Below are positions 57,884 to 64,000 of a DNA stretch of 64,000 nucleotides, one piece after another. The stretch lies in contig NZ_KQ949006.1 of assembly GCF_001514265.1 (NCBI RefSeq), forward strand, positions 100,017-164,016. The letters are read 5' to 3'. The DNA comes from Streptomyces resistomycificus. GTDB lineage: Bacteria; Actinomycetota; Actinomycetes; Streptomycetales; Streptomycetaceae. The notes beneath the pieces were generated by a model. It was not told where the DNA came from. It searched no databases and saw nothing but the letters and a program-made list of their open reading frames with translations. Positions within the stretch are counted from its first letter, which is position 1. The number at the start of each line of letters is the position of its first letter. Position numbers and translations under genes: made by a program.

Positions 57884-59113
57884 CTAGAACCCGTGCGGCA
57901 GCCAGGGCGCGACCGCCGACCCGAACCCGACCGCCGCCTCCGCCAGCGCCCCCTGCCGCAGCTCGCGTACCCGCCCGGCCGCGCCCAGAGCCGCCAAGGA
58001 CACGCCGCCGAGATACGCCGCCCCCAACTCCCTTACGGACAGGGCCAGATCGGCGGCATCCGTCGTACGAGCGCACGACGCGCCCTTCGCGTCCCCGCTG
58101 AGCCGCCAACGGCCCGCGTTCCAGCCGCAGAAGTCGTCCTCGACCTCCAACACCACGTCCACCGGCGCCTGATACGTCCGCGCCTCCAGGGCCGCGCCGA
58201 CGTCCACCAGCCGGACGAAGAGCGAATCCCGCACCAGCAGTTCGCACCGCCGGATGTCGGACGCCATGTTCAGCCACGCCTCGTCCATCGGCCGCCCGCG
58301 CACGCTCAGCGTCGACGTCAGGTCGATCTCGAACAGGAACCGCCACAGCGCCGCGTGTGCCGCCGGGTCCAGCGCGTCCACGTCCTGCGCCACCACCGTG
58401 CCCTTCGGCCCCGCCGCCTCCCAGTCCGCCTTGATCCGGAAGCGCGCGTACCCGACGACCTCCCCGTCCCGCTCAGCGACCACGCACTGCAGCGGCGACG
58501 CGCCGTCCCTGCCGCCCTCCGGGTCGAGCACCCCCAGCCGCTCCCAGCCGGGAAGCCGCGCGACCATCCCCGGCCGCCGGGACACCAGCCGCGCGTACAC
58601 CGCCTCGCACGCGTCGAGTACGTCGGAGGGCGCCGCGTACCGCAGCCGTACGTCATCGGTGCCGGGCGGCACGGACAGCCGTACGCGACTGGTGTCGACC
58701 ACGGCGTTGAGGTGGTGGGTGGCGGCGCCGTACCCGAACCGCCCGTAGATCACGGGCTCGGACGCCGTCAGCACCGCGAGCGGCTCACCCCACTCCCGTA
58801 CGTCGTCCAGCTGCCGCCGCATCATGGAGCGCAGTACCCCGCGCCGGCGATGCGTGGCGGCCACGCTGACCATGGTCACGCCGGCCGCCGGCACCGCGGC
58901 GCCACCCGGCACGGTCAGCCGGAAGCTGAACGCCCCCGCCGAGCCCACACACGCGTCCCCGTCCCATACCCCGATGGAACGGCCCACCTCGGTGAGCTCG
59001 CGCCACAGCTCCCGCTCCTCGGACGACTCCGGAACCCCGCCGAAGGCGCGGATCAGGTTGTCGTACCACTCGTCCCAGTCGTCCTGCCGCAGTACTCGTA
59101 CGTCTGTCCCCAT
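57884..59113 (-). CDS. Eis-like GNAT-family N-acetyltransferase
   Basis: A 409-residue protein with the Eis architecture: an N-terminal GNAT domain (acetyl-CoA loop VAATHRRRGVLRSMMRRQL near residue 90), a second degenerate GNAT fold, and a C-terminal sterol-carrier-like domain ending in a carboxyl-terminal Phe (WLPHGF), as in mycobacterial Eis. Eis proteins acetylate aminoglycosides and other amines at several positions. The FGYG motif (YGRFGYGAATHH) is also typical. Convergent with nei, 34 bp apart. Confidence 0.9.
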   Translation of the reverse strand: MGTDVRVLRQDDWDEWYDNLIRAFGGVPESSEERELWRELTEVGRSIGVWDGDACVGSAGAFSFRLTVPGGAAVPAAGVTMVSVAATHRRRGVLRSMMRRQLDDVREWGEPLAVLTASEPVIYGRFGYGAATHHLNAVVDTSRVRLSVPPGTDDVRLRYAAPSDVLDACEAVYARLVSRRPGMVARLPGWERLGVLDPEGGRDGASPLQCVVAERDGEVVGYARFRIKADWEAAGPKGTVVAQDVDALDPAAHAALWRFLFEIDLTSTLSVRGRPMDEAWLNMASDIRRCELLVRDSLFVRLVDVGAALEARTYQAPVDVVLEVEDDFCGWNAGRWRLSGDAKGASCARTTDAADLALSVRELGAAYLGGVSLAALGAAGRVRELRQGALAEAAVGFGSAVAPWLPHGF

Positions 59114-59184
59114 GAACCATGCCTACCAGGGCATTGCGGGACGGGCCAGCCAATTTCGACTTGGTGGCGGCGCGGCGGCTTTCT

Positions 59185-59208
59185 GTGAAGTTCACTGTGA
59201 AGTTGAAC
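59185..59208. promoter_or_regulatory. operator-like repeats upstream of SpoIIE phosphatase
   Basis: GTGAA-G-TTCAC (59185-59195) is a perfect odd palindrome. GTGAAGTTGAAC follows at 59197-59208, giving a GTGAAGTT direct repeat with 12-bp spacing. A promoter-like GTGCCA-N18-TAGGGT lies at 59237-59266, just before the phosphatase start. Confidence 0.5.
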
Positions 59209-59275
59209 CTCGGACGGGGGACAAGTGGGACCTCCCGTGCCAAGCAGCTGGTCCGATGGATAGGGTCCCGAACTA

Positions 59276-60463
59276 ATGGCAGCAGGACGAGAGCGGCGCG
59301 CGGAGGCCGACACGTTCACGGCCCGGTTGAAGATGCAGTGGCACCGGGTCCGCGTCGGCATGCGCCGAAGCGCCGTCGACTACTTCCGCGGCGACGGCTC
59401 GGACTGGGTCGCGCTGGCGGGCCTGCTCATCACCGTGCCCGTGATCGCGGCCGTCACGCTCATGAACTCGGTGTGGTGCTCACCGGCCGCGCTGGTCCTG
59501 CCGATCGTCGCGGGCGGCCTGCTGCTGCGTCCGGCGAGCCTGCTCGGCCTGTACGCGGCGGCCGCGACGGCGCTGATCGTGGAGTCGGTGCAGCTCGGGC
59601 CGTACACCGAGGGTCCCTCCCGGGTCACCCCGGGCATCGTGCTGGTGGTCGCCGCCTGCGGCTTCTTCGGCCTGCTGATCGCCCAGTTCCGCAGCCGGGT
59701 CGGCGTGCCCTGGCGGCGCGGCGGCACCATGCTCTTCGACCTGCGCGAACGCATCCGCGTCCAGAGCAAGCTGCCGCAACTGCCGCAGGGCTGGCACCGC
59801 GAGATGGCGCTGCGGCCGGCGGGCGGCCAGTCGTTCTCCGGTGACTTCGTCGTCGCGGCCCGCACGAACGGTGGCCGCACCCTGGAGGTCGTCCTGACGG
59901 ACGTGTCCGGCAAGGGCATGGACGCGGGCTCGCGCGCCCTGCTCCTCTCGGGCGCCTTCGGCGGCCTGCTCGGCTCCCTGCCTCCGCACGCCTTCCTCCC
60001 GGCGGCGAACGGCTATCTCCTGCGCCAGGACTGGGACGAGGGCTTCGCGACCTCGATCCACCTGGTCCTGGACCTCGACTCGGGGGACTACGAGCTGTAC
60101 TCCGCGGGCCACCCGCCGGGCCTGCAACTCAGCGCCGGCAGCGGCCGCTGGGAGGAGAAGGCGGCCGAAGGCCCGCTGCTGGGTGTGTACGACGGCGCGC
60201 AGTTCGACCCCGTGAAGGGGGCGCTGCGCCCGGGTGACGTGTTGATGCTGTTCACGGACGGCTTGGTGGAGACGTCCGACCGCGACATCGTCGAGGGCAT
60301 CGACCGCCTCACCGGTGAGGCCGACCGATATGTCGCCGGCGGTTTCCACGGCGCGGCCTGGCACCTGATCGAAGCGGTGGCGAAGGACGTCAACGACGAC
60401 CGGGCCCTGCTCCTGATCTGCCGAGAGGGACCGACGGCGACGTCCGGACCGTCCGCCGCCTGA
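59276..60463 (+). CDS. membrane SpoIIE/PP2C-family serine phosphatase
   Basis: A 395-residue phosphatase. The N-terminal ~150 residues contain about four membrane segments (ALAGLLITVPVIAAVTLM, ALVLPIVAGGLLLRPASLLGLYAAAA, IVLVVAACGFFGLLIAQF). The C-terminal PP2C (SpoIIE) domain has SGDFVVAARTNGG, VVLTDVSGKGMDAG, SAGHPPGLQL and DVLMLFTDGLVET, with the conserved metal-binding Asp residues. Such enzymes dephosphorylate anti-anti-sigma factors in Streptomyces. The ATG follows a -10-like TAGGGT closely, so the 5' leader would be very short. It precedes the toxin locus on the same strand. Confidence 0.9.
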   Translation: MAAGRERRAEADTFTARLKMQWHRVRVGMRRSAVDYFRGDGSDWVALAGLLITVPVIAAVTLMNSVWCSPAALVLPIVAGGLLLRPASLLGLYAAAATALIVESVQLGPYTEGPSRVTPGIVLVVAACGFFGLLIAQFRSRVGVPWRRGGTMLFDLRERIRVQSKLPQLPQGWHREMALRPAGGQSFSGDFVVAARTNGGRTLEVVLTDVSGKGMDAGSRALLLSGAFGGLLGSLPPHAFLPAANGYLLRQDWDEGFATSIHLVLDLDSGDYELYSAGHPPGLQLSAGSGRWEEKAAEGPLLGVYDGAQFDPVKGALRPGDVLMLFTDGLVETSDRDIVEGIDRLTGEADRYVAGGFHGAAWHLIEAVAKDVNDDRALLLICREGPTATSGPSAA

Positions 60464-60524
60464 CAGAACCAGCCAGGACGGCTGGACCATGCCGTCGCTT
60501 CGGACGATCACGCGTCGGGCAACA

Positions 60525-60605
60525 GATTGCACAGGCAACTATCGGGTTGATAGAGATGCCCGAGAGTTCCGAGGTGATCGGACCGGTCCGCCCCAGCGGC
60601 CTGAC
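60525..60605 (+). promoter_or_regulatory. promoter segment, copy A (before toxin gene)
   Basis: An 81-bp segment repeated at the right edge of the window (63919-64000); 39 of the first 44 bases are identical. It contains TTGCAC (60527-60532), an 18-base spacer and TAGAGA (60551-60556), which resembles a -35/-10 promoter, and partial inverted symmetry CTATC-N5-GATAG. It lies 81 bp before the toxin GTG. Confidence 0.65.
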
Positions 60606-60685
60606 GGGCAAGGCGAGTTCAGAGTGAAGTTAGACATAGAGCAGCACGCGACAACGAGGCTGGACACGCCGGGGAAGTGCGAGGC

Positions 60686-63109
60686 GTGATCAAGCCCGAT
60701 CAGATTCCCCAGTTCACCGGTGACCTGGCCCAGTTGGAGACGGACTACGCGGACCTGAGGAAGGACGCGGGCAGCGTCCGTGAGACCGGCGGGGGCGTGC
60801 ACTCGCAGTTCCAGGGGCTGTCGGCGTACTACACCGCACCTGAGGCCGAGCAGCTGTTCGCGACGACGAAGCCGGTCAAGGAGCGCGCCGACACGTTCGC
60901 GGACGGTCTGGAGACGGTGTCCGGCGCTCTGTCGTCGTACGCGACGGAGATTCGTCCTCTTGCCGACAGGCTCAGGCAGTTGAAGGCGGACGCCACGACG
61001 TTCCTCGCGTCCGTGAAGGACGACGACGAGTGGGAGTACGACGGCGACAAGGTCGACGAGCACAACCAGATCCGGGACGACATCACCACGACGGTGGCGG
61101 CGTTCTGGGCGGCGGAACGCACCTGCCACAACAAGATAACCGCCCTGTGGGGCGGGACGCAGATGGTGGCGGGGGACGGTTCGGAGCGTAAGGACCAGTA
61201 CGGGTTCGACGCCGAGGACATGAAGGACGCGAAGCTTCCCTGGGGCGACGCGGTGGAGGAGAAGCACCACTGGTGGGAGATGGGCCACTGGCTGAAGTCG
61301 TTCTTCTGGGACGGCCTGATCGTGGACGGTATCTGGGGCACCATCAAGGGCCTGGGCACACTGCTCGGGTTCAATGGTCTGGAGGCGATGGGCCAGGCGT
61401 GGAAGGGCCTCGCCCAGTTGGTCACGGGCTTGGTCATCTCCGTCGTTCCCGGTGCGAACGCGCTGTTCTGGACGCTGCCGGACGACGAGATGCCGTCGTG
61501 GCTGCGTGATTCGCGTACGGCGATGAAGGAGACCGGCAAGGCGCTGGTGGCGTGGGACCAGTGGGGCGAGAACCCCGCCCGTGCGGCCGGTGCGGTCACC
61601 TTCAACATCCTCACCACCGTGTTCACCGGCGGTGCGGGTGCCGCCGCGGCGGGAGTGAGCAGGGCCGGTGCGGTGGCCAAGGTGTTGTCGGTGGCGGGGA
61701 AGGCGGGCAAGGTCATCGACCCGATGACCTACATCGCCAAGGGCGCGGGCGCGGGCCTGTCGAAGATCGGCGACATCATCAGGGGCCTCAGGGGCGTTGG
61801 TGACGTCGACATCCCCACCCTCCCGGACAACGCTGTCACCCTGCCGGAGGGCTCGGTCACCCTCCCGGACGGCACGGTGCGGCTTCCGGAGGGCGCGGCC
61901 GTCCCCGAGGGCGCCACCAGACTCCCCGACGGGAGCGTGCGGCTGCCCGAGCAGACGGTGGCGTTGCCGGAGGGCACCGTCGACCTGGGGGCACCCGAAG
62001 GCGCTCCCGCCCGGTACCTGGACGGTGACGGCAACCTCCTGGACAGCCAGGGTGGTGTCGTCCAGCAGGCCGGCCAGGCGCCCGCGGAGACAGCCGTCCA
62101 CACGGCCGACAGCACGCCGACGGCAGGTGCTGCCGGGGTGTCTCAGGTCGATGCCGCGCCCAGGGAACCGGCCCTCGTCGGCGCCGGCGACAACACGGCG
62201 AGCGGTGTGGGCCGCTCCTCCGGCACCGAAGGCGTACCCGCCCAGCAGGCCGACGGCCTGCCCGGTGGCGCGCACTCCAGCGAACCCGCCCCCGGACACG
62301 AACACGGACACGAACACGGACACGGCAACGACGTGCCCTCGCGTGGCGGCGACGACGTACCCCCGCGTGGCGATGACGCACCCCCGCACAGCGACGGCGC
62401 GGGCAACCCCGCCGAGCAGCACGCCGACGGCGACGGCTCTTCCGCCGCGGATCACGGCGACGACGCGACAGGGGGCTCCGGGGGCGACGGGGCGGCATCA
62501 GCCACGGACGGGACACCGCCCAAGACCCCGGGGGAGGACGAACCCCCCATCATCCGGCAGGACGACGACTTCAGCGCCACCCACAATCCGTACGGCTTGC
62601 GCAAGTCGCGCTTCGACCCGGACACCGGCATCGTCCCGGCCAATCCGGACGGCAACATCACCCCGCTGGAGCACGTGCTCGGCGGCGCGAACCCCAAGGC
62701 CAAGGAGTCGAGCCAGTTCACGTCCTTCGCTCCGAAGGACGGCACCGGAAAGGTCTACGGCGCCCAGGAGGTCAGCATCGACTACCGGCGGCTGCAGGCG
62801 GACATCGACGCGGGCAAGGTCTCCAACGTGGAGATCCTGCGCCCTGAGCAGATCCAGCAGAGCATCAGCGACGACATCACCAAGACGGCGGGCAAGGAAG
62901 TCGAGGTGCCGACGACGCTCAAGCCGACGGACACCGACGCGGTGACCAGGTTCGTCAACGACCTCGGTCTGAGCAAGGGCAAGACCAGCAAGGTGCACCG
63001 ACGGGTCATGGCCCTGCTCAACACCCGACGCGACGGTGAATGGCTGATCAGCGGGGTGGTCCCGAAGGACTACGTGACCGGGCCCTATCCGACGACCAAG
63101 ACGCCGTGA
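60686..63109 (+). CDS. polymorphic-toxin-like protein with WXG-like N-terminus and C-terminal toxin module
   Basis: An 807-residue modular protein. Residues about 1-130 are helical and WXG100/LXG-like (export through a type VII-type route is likely). A Trp-rich helical region (EMGHWLKSFFWDGLIVDGIWG) and hydrophobic stretches to about residue 370 follow, then LP-[ED]-G repeats (VTLPEGSVTLPDGTVRLPEG), a disordered Ala/Gly/Pro/Asp/His linker (GHEHGHEHGHG) of about 180 residues, and a compact C-terminal domain of about 170 residues from PPIIRQDDDFSATHNPYGLR. That module has SSQFTSFAPKDGTGKVYGAQ, VSIDYRRLQADI and NVEILRPEQI. The R...(S)FTSF...E pattern recalls ADP-ribosyltransferase-type toxins, but I cannot confirm it. 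The GTG for VIKPDQI was chosen because GGGGAA lies 9 bases upstream. Confidence 0.75.
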   Translation: MIKPDQIPQFTGDLAQLETDYADLRKDAGSVRETGGGVHSQFQGLSAYYTAPEAEQLFATTKPVKERADTFADGLETVSGALSSYATEIRPLADRLRQLKADATTFLASVKDDDEWEYDGDKVDEHNQIRDDITTTVAAFWAAERTCHNKITALWGGTQMVAGDGSERKDQYGFDAEDMKDAKLPWGDAVEEKHHWWEMGHWLKSFFWDGLIVDGIWGTIKGLGTLLGFNGLEAMGQAWKGLAQLVTGLVISVVPGANALFWTLPDDEMPSWLRDSRTAMKETGKALVAWDQWGENPARAAGAVTFNILTTVFTGGAGAAAAGVSRAGAVAKVLSVAGKAGKVIDPMTYIAKGAGAGLSKIGDIIRGLRGVGDVDIPTLPDNAVTLPEGSVTLPDGTVRLPEGAAVPEGATRLPDGSVRLPEQTVALPEGTVDLGAPEGAPARYLDGDGNLLDSQGGVVQQAGQAPAETAVHTADSTPTAGAAGVSQVDAAPREPALVGAGDNTASGVGRSSGTEGVPAQQADGLPGGAHSSEPAPGHEHGHEHGHGNDVPSRGGDDVPPRGDDAPPHSDGAGNPAEQHADGDGSSAADHGDDATGGSGGDGAASATDGTPPKTPGEDEPPIIRQDDDFSATHNPYGLRKSRFDPDTGIVPANPDGNITPLEHVLGGANPKAKESSQFTSFAPKDGTGKVYGAQEVSIDYRRLQADIDAGKVSNVEILRPEQIQQSISDDITKTAGKEVEVPTTLKPTDTDAVTRFVNDLGLSKGKTSKVHRRVMALLNTRRDGEWLISGVVPKDYVTGPYPTTKTP

Positions 63110-63160
63110 CGAGCCGGATAACGTGATCCAGCGAGTCGACCTGAGCACAGGAGTACCGAG

Positions 63161-63871
63161 TTGTCCGACAGCCAGAGTCCCTGGGAGCCGAGCGCCAGAG
63201 TCGCCGAACTGCTCTACCAGGACTTCGACGGCGCGGCCGCCGACCCCGACGACGTCATCAGCGAGGGGCTCGACGGCGGCTACCAGGAACGTTCCGAGGC
63301 GCTGCGGGAGGTTCTGCGCGATCCGGACGAGGATCCGGCAGGGCGCTTCCTGGCCTGTGTCGCGCTCACCCGCTGGGCGGACGCCGCCGGGTACGAGGCG
63401 GTGCTCCGGTCTGCCCGCTCGCCGGAATCCACCGCATGGCGTGGAGCGTCGTACGACCGGCTGCACGGCCAGGACGACACCTTCGGCGTGCTCGCCGACG
63501 CGGTCGGGGACAGTGTCGACATGGTCGAGGAGCGCGGCACGGCGGCCGAGCGGCTGCGGGCGGCGGAGGCACTGCTGAGCGTCGCGGACCGCGTGCAGTT
63601 CGACCGGCACGTCAGCTCCCTGCTGCGTCAGGAACTTGTCGTCGCCCTCCTGCCCGCCGTGAGAGCGGCGGTGGAGCGCGGCATCGCAAGGCCGGCCGAC
63701 GAGCAACCCACGTACGACCTCGGTCTGCAACTGGCGCTGATGATCGCAGCGGCCCATCGTGCCGACGCGACATGGGCCCTGGACGCCGCCCGCCGCCTCA
63801 TCGCCACCCGGCCGGGTGCGCGCGCCCTGGCAGAGCTGCACGATGCGATCCCGGAGACCCGGGAGAGATGA
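63161..63871 (+). CDS. probable immunity protein of the toxin locus
   Basis: A 236-residue acidic, wholly helical soluble protein directly after the toxin gene (51 bp). The TTG start encodes MSDSQSPWEPSARV and has a good CAGGAG site 7 bases upstream. Helical pairs (SEALREVLRDPDEDPAGRFLA, AAERLRAAEALLSVADRVQF) suggest a HEAT-like or armadillo-like solenoid, common in immunity proteins. No signal peptide, so it acts in the cytoplasm. No family recognised; assignment rests on position, size and fold appearance. Confidence 0.65.
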   Translation: MSDSQSPWEPSARVAELLYQDFDGAAADPDDVISEGLDGGYQERSEALREVLRDPDEDPAGRFLACVALTRWADAAGYEAVLRSARSPESTAWRGASYDRLHGQDDTFGVLADAVGDSVDMVEERGTAAERLRAAEALLSVADRVQFDRHVSSLLRQELVVALLPAVRAAVERGIARPADEQPTYDLGLQLALMIAAAHRADATWALDAARRLIATRPGARALAELHDAIPETRER

Positions 63872-63918
63872 CCGCCTCCGGTCCGAGTTGTGGTGCTTGT
63901 GTGCGTGCCTCGACCCCC

Positions 63919-64000
63919 GATTGCACAGGTAACTGTCGAGTTGATAGAGATGGACGAGAGTTTGAGGTGGATCGGACAGGGTCCGCCGTAGCAGCCCGAC
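63919..64000 (+). promoter_or_regulatory. promoter segment, copy B (right window edge)
   Basis: Second copy of the segment before the toxin gene, with TTGCAC (63921-63926), the same 18-base spacing and TAGAGA (63945-63950). The window ends here; copy B implies that a similarly controlled, perhaps paralogous toxin-type gene starts shortly beyond base 64000. Confidence 0.65.

Overview
The window is high-GC (roughly 72%) actinobacterial DNA. Strong G/C third-position bias, many GTG starts, Tat-type signal peptides, an LPXTG protein, a PASTA-less Ser/Thr kinase, Eis- and DUF574-type genes and SpoIIE-type phosphatases all point to a Streptomyces chromosome, probably the core or near-core part. From memory, the order malQ, pepN, asd, S8 protease, second pepN, DsbA-like protein, sodF, amino-acid permease, rpiB, nei matches one segment of the S. 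coelicolor chromosome (about SCO2649 down to SCO2626). If so, two blocks look like insertions in that backbone: about 25.0-38.2 kb and about 39.0-54.8 kb. This needs a genome comparison to confirm.

Layout. 0-6.3 kb: 3'-part of malQ, a small membrane protein, a TetR/FAD-monooxygenase divergent pair with four 16-bp operator copies, and a MarR/DMT-exporter divergent pair with a perfect palindrome. 6.3-25 kb: housekeeping and secreted hydrolases (two aminopeptidase N paralogues, asd, an ECF-like sigma factor with a membrane partner, a large S8 protease, a metallophosphoesterase, a NUDIX hydrolase, a serine hydrolase, an AbiEi/PD-(D/E)XK-like protein, a DsbA-like protein). 25-37.4 kb: a tightly coupled minus-strand operon for uptake and catabolism of an unidentified polyol or sugar (solute-binding protein, two permeases, two different ABC ATPases, DeoR repressor, 2-hydroxyacid dehydrogenase, FGGY kinase, probably running into a GDPD and a tiny zinc-ribbon protein). 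A second FGGY kinase and a phosphatase diverge from it. 37.4-39 kb: DUF574 methyltransferase and sodF behind a Nur-type box.

39.07-41.67 kb holds the most interesting system. A 139-residue helical protein is translationally coupled (ATGA) to a 727-residue STAND/NB-ARC-TPR protein. The small protein ends with, and the STAND protein starts with, the same short Gly/Gln-rich motif. This is the architecture of bacterial NLR/amyloid-signalling (BASS/Bell-type) cell-death systems.

41.7-50 kb: an amino-acid permease and a sulfonate/taurine-type operon (SBP, permease, ATPase, flavin monooxygenase, TauD dioxygenase). It is preceded by an eight-codon leader ORF ending Cys-Cys-stop and, further upstream, by a ROK regulator with its own SRRHVDL-type leader peptide. 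This suggests cysteine-responsive ribosome-mediated control of sulfur acquisition. 50-60.5 kb: bioY, a BBE-oxidase remnant, an LPXTG protein, a Ser/Thr kinase with a ~450-residue Pro/Ala/acidic linker, an amino-acid permease with two tandem inverted repeats in its leader, rpiB, nei, an Eis-like acetyltransferase and a SpoIIE-type phosphatase. 60.5-64 kb: a polymorphic-toxin-like protein and its probable immunity protein. The ~80-bp promoter segment before the toxin is duplicated at the right edge of the window, suggesting that a related gene follows.
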